A DNA stretch of 64,000 bases from Tridacna crocea (Eukaryota; Mollusca; Bivalvia; Cardiida; Cardiidae): the NCBI GenBank assembly GCA_943736015.1, contig OX031072.1, positions 13,605,501 through 13,669,500 on the forward strand. Reading direction: 5' to 3'. The position numbers were made by a program, and so were the translations under genes. Positions 34,556 to 45,675 of this stretch are shown here, one piece after another (position 1 is the first letter of the stretch; each line of letters opens with the position of its first letter). The notes below the pieces were generated by a model. The model did not search any database and was not told the DNA's origin. It saw only the letters and a list, made by a program, of their open reading frames with translations.

Positions 34556-34789
34556 TAACTTTTTACCACACAATCCCGACCTTTAACGACCCTGAGAAAG
34601 AAAGCTTTTGAAAACATTGTAGGAGAAGGAGAAAATGCTGGTAACTGGTAACCAGCATTTTCTCCTTTTCCCAAAACGTTTTCTACCCTTCCAAAATCCA
34701 ATTTCAATTTTTGAGCTACGTTTACTTTGTGATCTGCAAATGCTTTCAAATTGGACTAATCCAAAATTTTGTTGTTTAGTAAAGAGTTA
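34556..34789. repeat. Family A MITE with a duplicated hairpin tip
   Basis: TTTTTACCACACAATCCCGA to TTGTTTAGTAAAGAGTTA. The loop contains an extra GGTAACT (GCTGGTAACTGGTAACCAGC), a small tandem duplication at the palindrome centre. Confidence 0.9.
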
Positions 34790-34811
34790 GATTTTCATCT
34801 GTGTTATGAAC

Positions 34812-34995
34812 TAACCCTTAGGCTGCTTAGAGCGACCCACAAACCTTTTGCAAATGATGAATATCAGGATCAGACGGCATAAAAAGAGCTGTCCGATCTT
34901 GGGGTCTACACTGTATGATAAGGACATTTTTTCGTCCAAATGATAAGCTTGAAGTTAAGTTATTCAGTTTTACTTTTTTTAAGCAGTTGCATCCG
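34812..34995. repeat. Family B palindromic MITE, diverged
   Basis: ACCCTTAGGCTGCTTAGAGC, then GGATCAGACGGCATAAAAAG, then GGGTCTACACTGTATGATAA. Confidence 0.72.
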
Positions 34996-35148
34996 ACCCA
35001 CTGAATTTGAAATAAAAAACAAAAAAATAAAATAAAACAACGATAAGAAATATCCATATTTCATAAAGAACAATTTATTTATTTCCAGTTATATAATCGA
35101 AACAAGAAATAGAAGAAAAAAATGAGAAAGGAAAAAGAAATATACATC

Positions 35149-35309
35149 TTAATTCTTTACCATACAAAACCGTGGGATTTTTTTATACATTTCAAACATC
35201 TTGTGGGAGGATAAAAAAAACGAAAAGCAAAGGTCATGCTTTCTTTCTCTTTATCTCCACAATGTTCTCCAAGATCATTTAAAGTCGGCATTGTGTGGTA
35301 AAAGGTTAA
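35149..35309. repeat. Family A MITE, short divergent form
   Basis: TTAATTCTTTACCATACAAA to TTGTGTGGTAAAAGGTTAA, only 161 bp. The palindrome has a different sequence (AAAAGCAAAGGTCATGCTTT) and keeps only a short stem. Confidence 0.75.
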
Positions 35310-35404
35310 AATACTTTAAAAATGGACGTCAAAACTTTGCCTTCCTAAGTTGAAGAGTCGGGAAAAATAATCTATATACATGTATTTAAAAAAGAATGAA
35401 AGAT

Positions 35405-35645
35405 TTAATCAGCTGAAAGCATGATTTTAAGAAAAATCGACGACTTTTGTTGACCCTTGGAAAGAAGCATTTTGAAAACATTGAGGCAAGAGGAGAAAAT
35501 GCTGGATACCAGCATTTTCTCCTTTTGCCACAATGTTTCTACCCTATCAGTAAACGGTTGCACCATTTGAGACATTGAAATTTTCGTCTGCAAATGCTTT
35601 CAATTTGGACACGGTTAAAATTTTGTCATCAGGTAAAGCGTTTAA
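35405..35645. repeat. Family A MITE
   Basis: GGAGAAAATGCTGGATACCA central palindrome; the right arm runs through GTCTGCAAATGCTTTCAATT to AAAGCGTTTAA. Confidence 0.88.
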
Positions 35646-35808
35646 ACATTGTGACAAAGTAAAAATGCCATTAATAAGCTACCCCTCTTCTTTTCACGAT
35701 ATATTCACAGGTGTGTCCTTGCTAAATAATGTCTCATGAAGATAGAGCTATTTATAAAGATGATTTTAATGTCGTCTACGGCGAACTTCTTTCGAGATAA
35801 AGCGACAT

Positions 35809-36013
35809 GTAACTGTTTATCACGCAGTCTTGAGCTTTAACAACCCTGCAGAAGACGCCTTTTGGAAACATAGTAGGGGGAAAAGAGAAAGGCTGGAATC
35901 CAGCATTTTCTTTCCCGCAGTGTTTTCTACCCTATGAAAGATAAATCGTTTCAGCAATGGCTTATTTTTTGTTTGCCATTCCTTTCAGGTTGGTTTCATT
36001 CAAGATATAGTTA
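35809..36013. repeat. Family A MITE, diverged
   Basis: AACTGTTTATCACGCAGTC then CTTTTGGAAACATAGTAGGG and a palindrome around GCTGGAATCCAGC; the right end is decayed. Confidence 0.72.
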
Positions 36014-36771
36014 ACGAAATAGAGTTGCCCGAAAGCCAGAATACATTGTAAAATTAAGTTTGAAATTAAGGCAGTTGCTAATCTATTTTTTCATACAGAA
36101 TGTCATAGATGCTTAATCATATGAAAGGCCTCTGCCCAGGATACTGTATTTGCATCTCGGGTCGTCATTTAACCATTTTTAGAAGAAAAGCGATAAATAA
36201 AATAGCTAAAAACAGATAAAAGTAAGACCGCTACAGTCATGAGAATACATCGAAGCTAAGATAAATAGCACACTATAAATAATCATGTGAAATTATTTAC
36301 AAAAGATAAATGCAAGGAATTGGTGGCAGTATCTTGAAATGAACTTAATACATAGAGTTATAAATATCACAAGAGACAATGTTCTCCCTGATTATCTGCT
36401 TTTTTACCCTCTTTAAAAATATACAATCATTTACCTATTGAACCATTTATTCACATATTTGTTTTGAACCAAATGAGGTATCAGCATTCAACATTTGACT
36501 GGTTTCATATTCAGTGGTATGGTGTTTACAATTATTACCTGATTAAATTATTATTCAGCACAGATGACATTATGATTTGCTTTGTTCTCATCAAATTCTA
36601 TAAATATTTCGACATGAAGGAACAACCGTAACAAAAAATAGACAAAATTAAAAATGGTAATAAATAAATAAAGGCAAGAATAAAAAATTCGGACAAAAGT
36701 TTTGAGAATGAAAATAAGGCTTCTTAAATTCGTGGTAAGCTTTTCATAGTATGAGATTCACATGGGAACCC
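36014..36771. other. Downstream of the PRDM gene; no other gene seen
   Basis: AT-rich. If the PRDM transcript runs into this stretch, it forms part of the 3' UTR. No reading frame of note. Confidence 0.4.
36446..36451 (-). promoter_or_regulatory. Candidate polyadenylation signal for the PRDM gene
   Basis: The minus strand reads AATAAA here, the first I see about 580 nt downstream of the stop codon. Plausible by position only. Confidence 0.3.
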
Positions 36772-36990
36772 CTTTAACCCTTTTCCTGCTACAAAAACTA
36801 AAATAAAAAATTTTCATTTCGATTGGAAAAAAAACATGAATTTTGCCATTACAAGGTTATGTTTTGGAGAACCTCCTTACCGAACAGAGTTGATCCAAGA
36901 TCAAACTGCATATTCTGCGCAATCAGATCTTGATCTACACTGCCCGCAGAAGGTCAGTGAAACGCGTTCAGCAGCTTAAGGGTTCAAAGT
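36772..36990. repeat. Family B MITE in the likely 3' UTR of the PRDM gene
   Basis: GAGTTGATCCAAGATCAAAC then TCAGATCTTGATCTACACTG and GCAGAAGGTCAGTGAAACGC. Its right end is about 40 bp from the PRDM stop codon, so transcription past the stop codon would place this hairpin in the RNA. Confidence 0.82.
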
Positions 36991-37029
36991 AACGTTTGAA
37001 AATGCAACTGAAATATAACGATAAAAATT

Positions 37030-39072
37030 TTATGTGGAGCAGATTATCCTTGAAGGAGCATGATACAGAGGCAGTGACAGGTTTGCTAGACACACTCCTG
37101 GTAAAGGTTTTACCAATGTTGGTTTGTTATTGTCTTCATCTGGCAAATCTCGAGAATGATTTGGTGCGTAATAGTCAATATCTTCATGAATAGCGTCATT
37201 TTCGCGATTGAAGCCATTCGTATGGGCCAATGCCACAGACTGGTCTACGAGCGTTTTATGCATATCAACTTGAATACTATCCTCGTCGTTTTCAGAGACG
37301 TCTATTTCTTCAGTCTCGTTATCATTTACCTCACTGTCAACATTACCACTCTCGTTTCCATCCATATCATTATCTTCAAACACGTCATCTACCTCGTAGT
37401 CAGTGTCACATTCATGATCAGGAGAGTCTATTACATTAGGTCCGTCAGTTTCATGTTTCTTGAGGTGGCGATCTAAATTGGTCTGTTGACCAAAGCAACG
37501 ATCACATAATGGACAACGGTACGGTTTCTCCTTATTGTGAATATTTCGAACGTGTCTTTGGAGATTGGAAGATATGGAGAATGATCTTTCACAGTATTTA
37601 CACTTATAAGGCTGTTCACCGGTATGCGTTCGAAGATGGCGAGTGAGATTTGCACTGCGTGGAAATATTTTTCCACAAAATTTACAGCTGTATCGATCTC
37701 TTGGTTTATGCATCATAGACAAACTTGGAAACTCTCTCAAACCCAAGAAACTGGGAAATACTGGAGGCATACTTTGTAATGCAGCCATGTGCCGTTCTTG
37801 TTGCTGCTGCAACTGAATGGAATACGGATTTATTAAAGGTAGTGGGAGGCCCGTGTTCATGAATGGATAAATGCCATTGTACATACTGTAAGGATTAGAT
37901 TCGACCATTAGTTTGTCCAGTCGAGCCTTGTTATCTACTTCAGGTGCTTGCACATGAGGTTTTAATGGACTTACAGCCATACGAGGTATTGGCGAAACGA
38001 TTTTAGATTGTTTTGGAGATACTTGAGGGGGTGACGATACGGACTTACTGTGATTGTAACGTTCAGGCTTTTCACCTAATAGAAGATCATACTTGGACCG
38101 ACTCAGATCTAACGGTTGTTCAGTTTTAGAGGTGGTTTCAGTTCTCTCAGATGCTGTAAATCTACTTATTGGACTACCTGATATAGTTGCGTACTGGGGC
38201 TTCGGAATTCGAATTCGAGGCTCGTTTACTTCCCTTCTTTCCCTTTGTATTTCATGACCTAAGTTGTCAGCAGATGGTTCACTATCAAAACTATCACTCC
38301 TCTTTTTTTCTCCGTTATCAGAGAAACTGTCGCCATCCGAGCTGTGATTTGCCTCAGATTCACCATCGCTTCCCGAGTATTCCTTCGTTGATCTCATCTT
38401 TTTAGTGACAGGGTGTTCATCTGCAGCTTTTCGCCTAGACTCGTAGTGACAATCTTGATACTTCAGTGTTTCGGTGTGTTCTAATGGATTAGCAAATGGA
38501 TGTCTAGATGGAAAATGTTTCATTTGATCCAAGGTAGGACCAAACGGAAATGGAGGCAGGCTTGGTCCAAAGTTTGATACTACAGGCATAGCCGGTCGGC
38601 TTCCATACATTCTCATATAGAGTGAAGGATTAAATGCCGGAGGAAAGCTTGGTACACTATAAGGAGAGATTTTGGATTTGATATCGTGCTGAATGCTCAT
38701 AGGGAGACCATTTCTGAGTGCCCCTTCACAAAATCTTTTATGTTTACTGAGAGAAGTTATCGTTGAAAAAGCTTGGCCACAGTCAGTGCATTTGATCTGT
38801 TGTCGGCAGTCCGCGTGCATTCTCTTATGTCTGCATAAATTAGAAAACTGGGTATAAGCTTTGAGGCAAACTTCGCATTGAAATGGTTTCACGCTGGAAT
38901 GAATGTGCTGATGTTGCTTCAAGCCTGAGGATGTCGCAAACGTCTTACCGCACTCTGGACAGGCATGACTCCTAGCTCCCATATGCTGGGACCGAATGTG
39001 GCGTTGAAGATTTGAGGGGTCGGTAAAAGTCTTCTCACAGTGTTCACATCCAAATCGCCGACCAATTTCATT
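37030..39072 (-). CDS. MECOM/PRDM16: PRDM3/16 (MECOM/EVI1-type) zinc-finger factor, large terminal exon
   Basis: Begins after a TTTTAG acceptor (AG at 39074-39073) with codons for [16 protein letters not shown] and stays open for 680 codons to TAA at 37032-37030. N-terminal C2H2 fingers: CEHC...HIRSQH, CPEC...HQHIH, CEVC...HKRMH, and CTDC...HKRFC (a C2HC form), within about residues 7-115. Near residue 320 is PLDLS, the CtBP corepressor-binding motif of this family, within a Ser/acid-rich linker. Three C-terminal fingers ([24 protein letters not shown]...HVRNIH, CPLC...HLKKH) lie at about 460-540, followed by an acidic tail rich in D/E/N. In vertebrates the family acts as a nuclear DNA-binding regulator of cell fate. 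An ATG at 38982 lies within the cluster and is not the start. The vertebrate-type C-terminal extension beyond the acidic region was not found; a further exon cannot be excluded. Confidence 0.95.
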   Translation of the reverse strand, partial: NEIGRRFGCEHCEKTFTDPSNLQRHIRSQHMGARSHACPECGKTFATSSGLKQHQHIHSSVKPFQCEVCLKAYTQFSNLCRHKRMHADCRQQIKCTDCGQAFSTITSLSKHKRFCEGALRNGLPMSIQHDIKSKISPYSVPSFPPAFNPSLYMRMYGSRPAMPVVSNFGPSLPPFPFGPTLDQMKHFPSRHPFANPLEHTETLKYQDCHYESRRKAADEHPVTKKMRSTKEYSGSDGESEANHSSDGDSFSDNGEKKRSDSFDSEPSADNLGHEIQRERREVNEPRIRIPKPQYATISGSPISRFTASERTETTSKTEQPLDLSRSKYDLLLGEKPERYNHSKSVSSPPQVSPKQSKIVSPIPRMAVSPLKPHVQAPEVDNKARLDKLMVESNPYSMYNGIYPFMNTGLPLPLINPYSIQLQQQQERHMAALQSMPPVFPSFLGLREFPSLSMMHKPRDRYSCKFCGKIFPRSANLTRHLRTHTGEQPYKCKYCERSFSISSNLQRHVRNIHNKEKPYRCPLCDRCFGQQTNLDRHLKKHETDGPNVIDSPDHECDTDYEVDDVFEDNDMDGNESGNVDSEVNDNETEEIDVSENDEDSIQVDMHKTLVDQSVALAHTNGFNRENDAIHEDIDYYAPNHSRDLPDEDNNKPTLVKPLPGVCLANLSLPLYHAPSRIICST

Positions 39073-39427
39073 CTAAAATAAATATTATAAAATCTTATTT
39101 ACAGAATGCAAACAAAACGTCTTCATAACATTTCCATTGAATTTAAAAGAGAAAAGTGGAGAAGAATGGAATCAGAGTAAACTGTGAATTTCTTTAATAG
39201 GGTTTAATTTTGAGTACTATCATTTTAAGTCATTAATAAAGATCAATTTTAAGTTGTTGACGTTTTTAAACGGATTTATTTAAGGGTATAATGCAGATAA
39301 TGAATTGCTTAAGATACAATTTACACAAAGAAAATCAAACAAATGCACAAGTCATTGGCGACGCTGGTTGCATCATTGAATTAAAAGGTTTTGATATTAA
39401 CGATAATTTTACATTCAGGGTCATTAC
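39073..39427 (-). other. PRDM intron, 355 bp
   Basis: GT at 39427-39426 (CAG/GTAATG) to AG at 39074-39073, phase 0. AT-rich, with no hidden zinc-finger exon visible. Confidence 0.88.
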
Positions 39428-39521
39428 CTGACGCGTGTTACTTTCTGATTTCCACATCGGGAAATGTTGGGATTGGTTCGTGTCTGCTGGGCCAGTCGGG
39501 TACGCCTGGTTGGATATTGCA
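39428..39521 (-). CDS. MECOM/PRDM16: PRDM3/16 linker exon (94 nt)
   Basis: Acceptor TTGCAG (AG at 39523-39522), donor CAG/GTAATG after 39428. The first base completes an AGT codon with the previous exon, then 31 codons read AISNQAYPTGPADTNQSQHF and so on to SESNTRQ. It contains no zinc finger and joins the big exon in phase 0. Its coding status rests on splice sites and phase at both ends rather than homology. Confidence 0.8.
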
Positions 39522-40040
39522 CTGCAATGATAAAGATACAATCATCTGACGCTTTGATAATCATAAAGAGTTTTTATTGAGGTTTGAATATTCTATGATC
39601 ATTACATTGTTCGCTTATAGCATATAATGAAAATGATCAATGGTGTTTAAATTGATCTAATTAGCCAAACCTAAAGTGAGTTGAAAAGCTTTTTTTTTTT
39701 TTCAATCGGACAAAAACCAGATGCTTCAATAAAAGCCACAATTATATAGTGGCGTGGATAGATGCTCCTCCAAGTTTCGGGCATTTCCATCAACACAGAA
39801 GGATCGAACATGATTTATGGACACTGATCTGTACAATCGTTATACGAAATTGTCTAATTTTTGATGTAAGGTTAAGTTATGCACAACAAGATCGTCCTTC
39901 AAAAAAGCTTAATTATTATACGACCTATATGCAAAGAGCGAACGCAGTATTTCTATTGCAATAAAAAAAAAAAATCCGTTTAACTGCAAAACAATAAATG
40001 AAACAGAATTACAATAACGTAAAAAATTGAGATGCTATAC

Positions 40041-40155
40041 CTTTCTCTTGTAGCCATGGTTTCCTCACATTGTTCTCTTACATGTTCAACAAGTTCGTCT
40101 TTTGACTCAAATCTTTTGTTGCAACCTGTACATTGGAAGCTATCTTTTTCCATAC
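40041..40155 (-). CDS. MECOM/PRDM16: PRDM3/16 exon encoding the first zinc finger (115 nt)
   Basis: Acceptor TAATTGTAG (AG at 40157-40156), donor AAAG/GTATAG after 40041. Two bases complete a codon, then the frame reads MEKDSFQCTGCNKRFESKDE followed by LVEHVREQC, a C2HC-type finger matching the first finger of EVI1/PRDM16 (F-E-S-K, then E-L). Two bases (AG) carry into the next exon, which supplies T. Intron 40040-39522 is 519 bp. Confidence 0.9.
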
Positions 40156-41959
40156 CTACAATTATAAAATTGAAACCCCATTACTTACAAGACATTAGAA
40201 CAAAACACGGCATTCAATGTATTTCTTACACAAAAAGAGTTCGATTTGTAGCCCTGTGCTTACAATATTTTTTTTTTTTTTTTTACCAAATGATAGATTT
40301 TGATGGTTTTCAGTAAATAATTTTAATGAAGATAGCACTTTTTTAGAGAAAATTTAAGAAAAGATTTTACTTAAAGTGCTTGCTTTCTCTGTATGCTCCA
40401 AGTTACTCTGTTTAAATAACCCCGATTAGATCCCATAGCAATGTGTTATTTTTATAGAATTGTATTTTTTCTGACTTTTTCACCATTACGTTTAACTCAT
40501 TGAGACACTATCATCAATATTCGTTTTATATTCAAATTTAAATGTCAGAATTTTTGTCAGTCTTTTTCCATCTTTCTTTGTGAATCCGCTACAAATAACG
40601 TCGGATCGATTAAGATGTATCTTTCGATGACATCAGGGGTTAAGTTTATTTCCCATTTCTCTATAATCAGGAAAGAAACGCATCAAGTATTTAAATGAAC
40701 GTGTATTTTCCCCCTTACAATCGACAACATTGCCTGTTTTCAAAGCCCACATTAGAACTTCTGTCGTATTTAAATGGAAATGATAATCTGTCAATATCAG
40801 AAAATAAAGCATTCGGGACACAGCTGCCATTACAACATATTTAACAGAGCTTCGAGCAGACGAATACTTGGGAAGATGTTTTTGGATCGGTGAACTTAGT
40901 ACCCTTGTCAGGCGAGAACAAAATTTCCGAAGCTCATCCTATTTAGTCCTTTCGATATTGAAACATTACAACTAACACCATTTTAGAACTTAAATTTCAG
41001 TTTACTGTTTTTAGCGTTATATAGACATTTTTTTTCCTATGAATAATGATAATGAATAACTGCCAGGTTTGACTTCTTGCCTATATTCTTCGATCACTTC
41101 ATTGTAACAGAAAAAAAAAAACTTGCTGGATATTTGAATAAGCAATCCATAGTCTCCTTAATCGGAATCTTGGTTAATCTCAAATAGCTTTGAACAAAGC
41201 TTACGCTGCTAAAATAATTGAAAAAAAAATACTATCAGAAATTTTAGAAAGAAATGTCAAACTTTAGAAAATTTAAAATTTCTCAAAAGGAACACCTTCA
41301 ATACGCGTGGAACTAATGGAAAAGAATGTTAAAAATATTAATAATAAGAGTTATATCAGTTTAACTTAAATTTATGTAAAATGAGATTAAAATGATTTGG
41401 GGTTTTCCGCCAGGGGCGCCTTCAGACAGGTTCAATTCTATGACCTGCATAATGAACACTCTTTACTGACAGGAAAACAAATGCCTTGAATTACAATTTA
41501 TTGCTTTATCTTGCCTTAATTGACGTTCTGGTCGATGAAAGCGGTTAACGCCATGAATTTCTAACAAAACTCCATCTTCAAAGATATAAACACTCGGTTA
41601 GCATGAACTATTTTTTAACAGGACGGGTAACAAACGAGTGTCATAATATCATCAACTTATTAGAATTACATTGGAATCGGGAACAAAAGTTTTGACAGAA
41701 ACGCGAATCATCTGCTTGCTGGAGACAAGACTGGTGTTCACTTTCACTTCGGATGGGCGCAGGTGTTTTACTGGATAAACAAATAAAGATGAATAAATTA
41801 CCAAAGCATTTGCGTAAGATGATAATGTAAGAAGCCGAGGGGATAGAAATGATTCATCTAAAGGCGACCGTTGTTTCTTTTCAAATCAGACAAAGTACGC
41901 CGAATCATTATTGAGACCAGCAGTTGTTTTATTATCATTATGCTCTACCCTTACTCTGC

Positions 41960-42030
41960 TCAGTTCCTTGTGAAGAAGCCTGATCTCAAGTCCTGTACCC
42001 TACCGACTGAGCTACGGTGGCTTGACAGAT
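41960..42030 (-). repeat. tRNA-like SINE head fragment, reverse
   Basis: The minus strand reads GCCACCGTAGCTCAGTCGG, an A-box-type tRNA start, then TAGGGTACAGGACTTGAG. No complete cloverleaf or body. Confidence 0.55.
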
Positions 42031-42347
42031 TAAAATTAATATGAAGCTGTAACCCATTCGTCTTTACAGATTGGTAAAAAGTATATTTTTATCTTGGATT
42101 TGCGTAATATGCAATTAAGGACATAAAAATGGTGCCTTTTTTTTTTCCTTAAAATTGGGAAGAGGTCATGATTTGTGTTGAAAAGTAATTCCTTGCCATT
42201 TATTACTTTTATTTATTTATTTTAACTGTTTCTATATCTGAGGTGATTGTTCTTTGAAAGTGTCGAAATAGATGATATTGCAAGGTTAAGGCTATCGTTA
42301 TTCCTAGAAATGTGTATTTTGATTTGTTGTATCATTCCTTGTTCAGT

Positions 42348-42576
42348 TTAACCCTTTCCTAAACAAGCCCTGGTTTTTACGTGTCTGCAGTAAAAGTCTT
42401 TTGAAAACACAGCGGGAAAAGATAGAAATTGCTCGTAATTAGCAATTTCTTCTTTTCCCACAGAGTTTTCTACCCTTTCTGAAAACTTTTTGCCATTTTC
42501 TCAAAATCTAAAATTGTCGTTTGCAAACTCTTTCAGTTTAGAAGAGTCCAAAATTTGTCGTTTGGGAAAGGGTTAA
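42348..42576. repeat. Family A MITE, variant hairpin
   Basis: TTAACCCTTTCCTAAACAAG to GTTTGGGAAAGGGTTAA, 229 bp. Hairpin tip AGAAATTGCTCGTAATTAGC with pairing AATTTCTTCTTTTC, unlike the consensus tip but still self-complementary. Confidence 0.92.
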
Positions 42577-42649
42577 ACCTGTTTTCTCCAAAACTAGAAC
42601 TTGAAGCAAAAGTCTTGAAAAACATTTTCTGAAAATGTCAGTGATCAAA

Positions 42650-42880
42650 ATGAAGTAACCTTTTACCTCAGAACCCAAGTTTTAATGAGTCTTATTGGGA
42701 AAAGCTTTAAAAACATCGTGGATAGGGGAGAGAAAATGCTTGTATCTAGAATTTTCTCATTTTCCACATAATATATTCTAACGTTTCACATACAAATTCT
42801 GTTATTTGAATCCGATTTTAGAGTAATTTGTCGTCTGCAAATGCTTTGAAGATATGTGGATCTAGAAATGTGTCACCGCA
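42650..42880. repeat. Family A MITE, diverged
   Basis: GAGAAAATGCTTGTATCTAG then AATTTTCTCATTTTCC; the right arm has GTCGTCTGCAAATGCTTTGA. Confidence 0.78.
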
Positions 42881-43820
42881 AAGAAGAAAGCTTTTATACA
42901 TGCAGAGGACAACTAAGAACAAGCATCTTTGTTAAACATAGATAATTAGAACCAATTGAGATTCATACACGGGGACATGTGAATATACTACTGGAAATGT
43001 TTCTTTCGAGAACATTATTTTGCGAGAACTTATTTTTTCTTTTTTAGGTTTTCAATGTAAAAGCAAGAAAAACTCTTACGGTGATCAGGTGTTAAGATTG
43101 TACTATTTGGCCACTGGGAAAAAAATGCAATTTACATTCAAGAGACAGTTTTTACATATTAATATGGATTAAATATTTGTACAAATTTGTCTTGGGTTTA
43201 CTCGCTTACACCATGTGTTACCGAATTGAATTTAAAGTATTTACCCCTCAAGATTGTTTGATCTTTTCTATTTTTCAACTTTTTTTTATCAAACTTGGTA
43301 AGAAATTTCTTTTGGAAGTTCAAAGCGTATATTTACACCGGCTTTGCTAGAGTTTGACAACAGTGTTGCATAAACTGTGTTTCTGTTATTTTAGAATAAG
43401 ATTATGTATAATGTTTGAAAAGGAAAAGCAGGAGCTGCTTTTCTTTTAACTTTAATGTATTACTGAAAAAAAATATTAGAATGGTCGTCTTTTTCTTAAA
43501 AAAAGTTTTAATCAAGATTTTGTAGAAATATCATGCCATCAAATTCTAAAAATTCTAAACATGTAATTAAAGCGGCTGTACCGAACTGTAATCGAGGCAC
43601 GTTTTGTATATAAAACAATATTTTACCTAAATTCTTTTTGATAATGTAGATCTAGAAGACTTTTGGATGAAGAAAAAAAAATCGAAAAAATAGATATAGA
43701 AAGAAAGTTTGGAGGACAGTTGCATAATACATGACTTTTCAAAATTTTCACTGCAATTTGTTGAAATTGTTTGCCGATAGCAGGGTCAAGATTTTTGCTT
43801 GTACTCACAAACCAAACCTA
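42881..43820. other. Intronic, nothing recognised
   Basis: AT-rich unclassified intron sequence. The minus-strand frame at 43808-43623 has no motif support. Confidence 0.45.
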
Positions 43821-43824
43821 ATTT

Positions 43825-43978
43825 CAGTCTAAGTCTTCTAGACTTAGATAATAACACAGCCTTTAATTTGTAAGGCAGATGGTTACACCATTTAGAAATG
43901 GTGCAAATTCCACATTTAGTATGTATTTGAGAATTAGACTAAAGATATACTTAGGAATGGTTTGTGAGTAAAGACGCA
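43825..43978. repeat. Family C MITE remnant
   Basis: Right arm AGGAATGGTTTGTGAGTAAAG with a decayed centre (GGTTACACCATTTAGAAATGG). Confidence 0.5.
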
Positions 43979-44099
43979 AATTTTTTGAAATCAGAAATCA
44001 GTTTTAGTCAAAGATTTCAACAGAGCACGACGAATTAAGGCGAAAGTGTATGCTTTTCATTCAAGTTAATAGAAAATGTAACCCTGACATCAATGTTGA

Positions 44100-44323
44100 T
44101 TAACCCATTACCATACAATCCCTACTTTTGACGCCCCTAAGAAAGAAGCCTTTTGAAAACACTGTAGGAAAAGGAGAAAATGCTGGTAACCAGCATTTTC
44201 TCCTTTTCCCACAGTGTTTTCTACCCTTCCCAGGACAAATTTCAATTTTTAAGTCACTTTTTTTTTGTCGTCTGCAAATGCTTTGAACCAGTCTGAAATT
44301 TTGTCTGAAATTTAAAGAGTTAA
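44100..44323. repeat. Family A MITE, near-consensus
   Basis: TTAACCCATTACCATACAAT; central GGAGAAAATGCTGGTAACCA; right arm to AAAGAGTTAA. Confidence 0.92.
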
Positions 44324-44444
44324 GATCAGACATCATAGAAAGTGCTAATCGCTCTTGAATCTTCATCGTCTAGCTCTTGACTAAAAGATGACTGATGGAC
44401 TTCATTGGCGGTATTGTTGTATTTATATATCGCCAAAGAAAGTT

Positions 44445-44660
44445 TTACACTTTTCAGAGCAATTCCATAGTTTATCGACCCTGAAGTAAAGAGATTTTCG
44501 AAAACATTGTTTGAAAAAAAAAAGAGAGAAAATGTTGTCTCCTTTTCACACAATGTTTAAGCTAGTGAAATGTAAACCCTATTAATTGAGCCGTAAGTAT
44601 TTTGTCGTCTTCATCTTCATTCAAGTTGGCTAAAAACTATCTCCCTCAGAAAAGAGTTAA
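44445..44660. repeat. Family A MITE, diverged
   Basis: CATAGTTTATCGACCCTGAA, CGAAAACATTGTTTG, a damaged palindrome, then AAAAGAGTTAA. Confidence 0.68.
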
Positions 44661-45044
44661 AGAATGATTCATTTGCAGGTAGCACAGGCGTTAACAGTCT
44701 ATCTTGTCCTTTTTATGATCCTATTAATAAAAGGTTAAATCGGATTTAAGTTTATTAAGGGTGACTCTATTGTAAGAACAAGAATCCCATTCAATATGTC
44801 CTCGCTAACCCCGCTACGATGGCCCTCCAAACTAATTGAAAATTAATTGTGTCAAATAAAAAAGCGATAATTTTTTTGCATTTAAATTCGGGGCTGAGTG
44901 TTTTCAGATTAAAAAAATATATCTACTCACAAATGAAATCCATTTTGATTATGAAAAAGTACGTTTAAACATGACATTCATTTCTCCGCGGTAATTGGGT
45001 ACATCTATTCCCCACGTTACATGATTCTATGAACCCTTTACTAA

Positions 45045-45310
45045 CTCGCCCGCCCGGTAGGCTCAGTTGTGAGCGTGTCGGACTCATGACCTGGTGGTTG
45101 TGAGTCCGGCACCCGGTTGAGGCGAATTTTCTTTCCGGCGTAGTTTCCCTTCTCACCTCTGCTGAAGCATGTGAGAAAAGTAGTCGGTGGCTTTGGAAAG
45201 AAAGTAGTGTTAGTACCGGTGTGAGAAAGCCAGGAAAAACATGTGCGTCACCGACCGCCATGATATGACCTTCGCTGTAAAAGTGGCGTTAAACCCCAAT
45301 ACAACCAACT
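45045..45310 (+). repeat. tRNA-derived SINE (family D), well preserved
   Basis: Near-identical in order to 25025-25300: GTAGGCTCAGTTGTGAGCG, CATGACCTGGTGGTTGTGAG, tail GACCGCCATGATATGACCTT and GTTAAACCCCAATAC. It lies in the PRDM intron in the opposite orientation to the gene. Confidence 0.92.
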
Positions 45311-45337
45311 CTTGATATAATTTATCACGGAGATGCG

Positions 45338-45675
45338 TTTAACCCTTTTTGCCATGGCATGTCTTAATCATATATAAACTAGATCAGTTTTGGCGGGTAA
45401 AAATTCTATCCACGGAAATTTTAGAAATTATTTTTCTTTATAGGATTGGTTAAACAAGCGGTTTGATACAGATCCAAGATTATGCTGCGCGTTTTAAGGA
45501 ATATCTAGATGCATGTGTTGTGCAGTCTTAATTTTGTCGGTTTACCTAAAAAACCTCGTAACTACAGCTTGTTCCAAGCCGTAGTTACGAGGTTTTTAAA
45601 ATAAACCGACGATTTGATCCATACTGAACGTAGATTAAAAGAGAGTAAATGTCTGTAGTGAGCCTAGAGGGCTAA
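45338..45675. repeat. Family B-like element enclosing a second hairpin
   Basis: Outer family B-type sequence (TTAACCCTTTTTGCC, AGATCCAAGATTATGCTGCG, CGATTTGATCCATACTGAAC) is split by a separate palindrome at 45536-45610. Confidence 0.65.
45536..45610. repeat. Long hairpin with 36-bp arms
   Basis: GTCGGTTTACCTAAAAAACC then TCGTAACTACAGCTTG, loop TTC, then CAAGCCGTAGTTACGAGG and TTTTTAAAATAAACCGAC. Four mismatches in 36 positions. Confidence 0.93.

Noticed and set aside
37156..38405. Plus-strand frames across the PRDM large exon
   Set aside because: They are antisense shadows of the zinc-finger and acidic-tail coding sequence.
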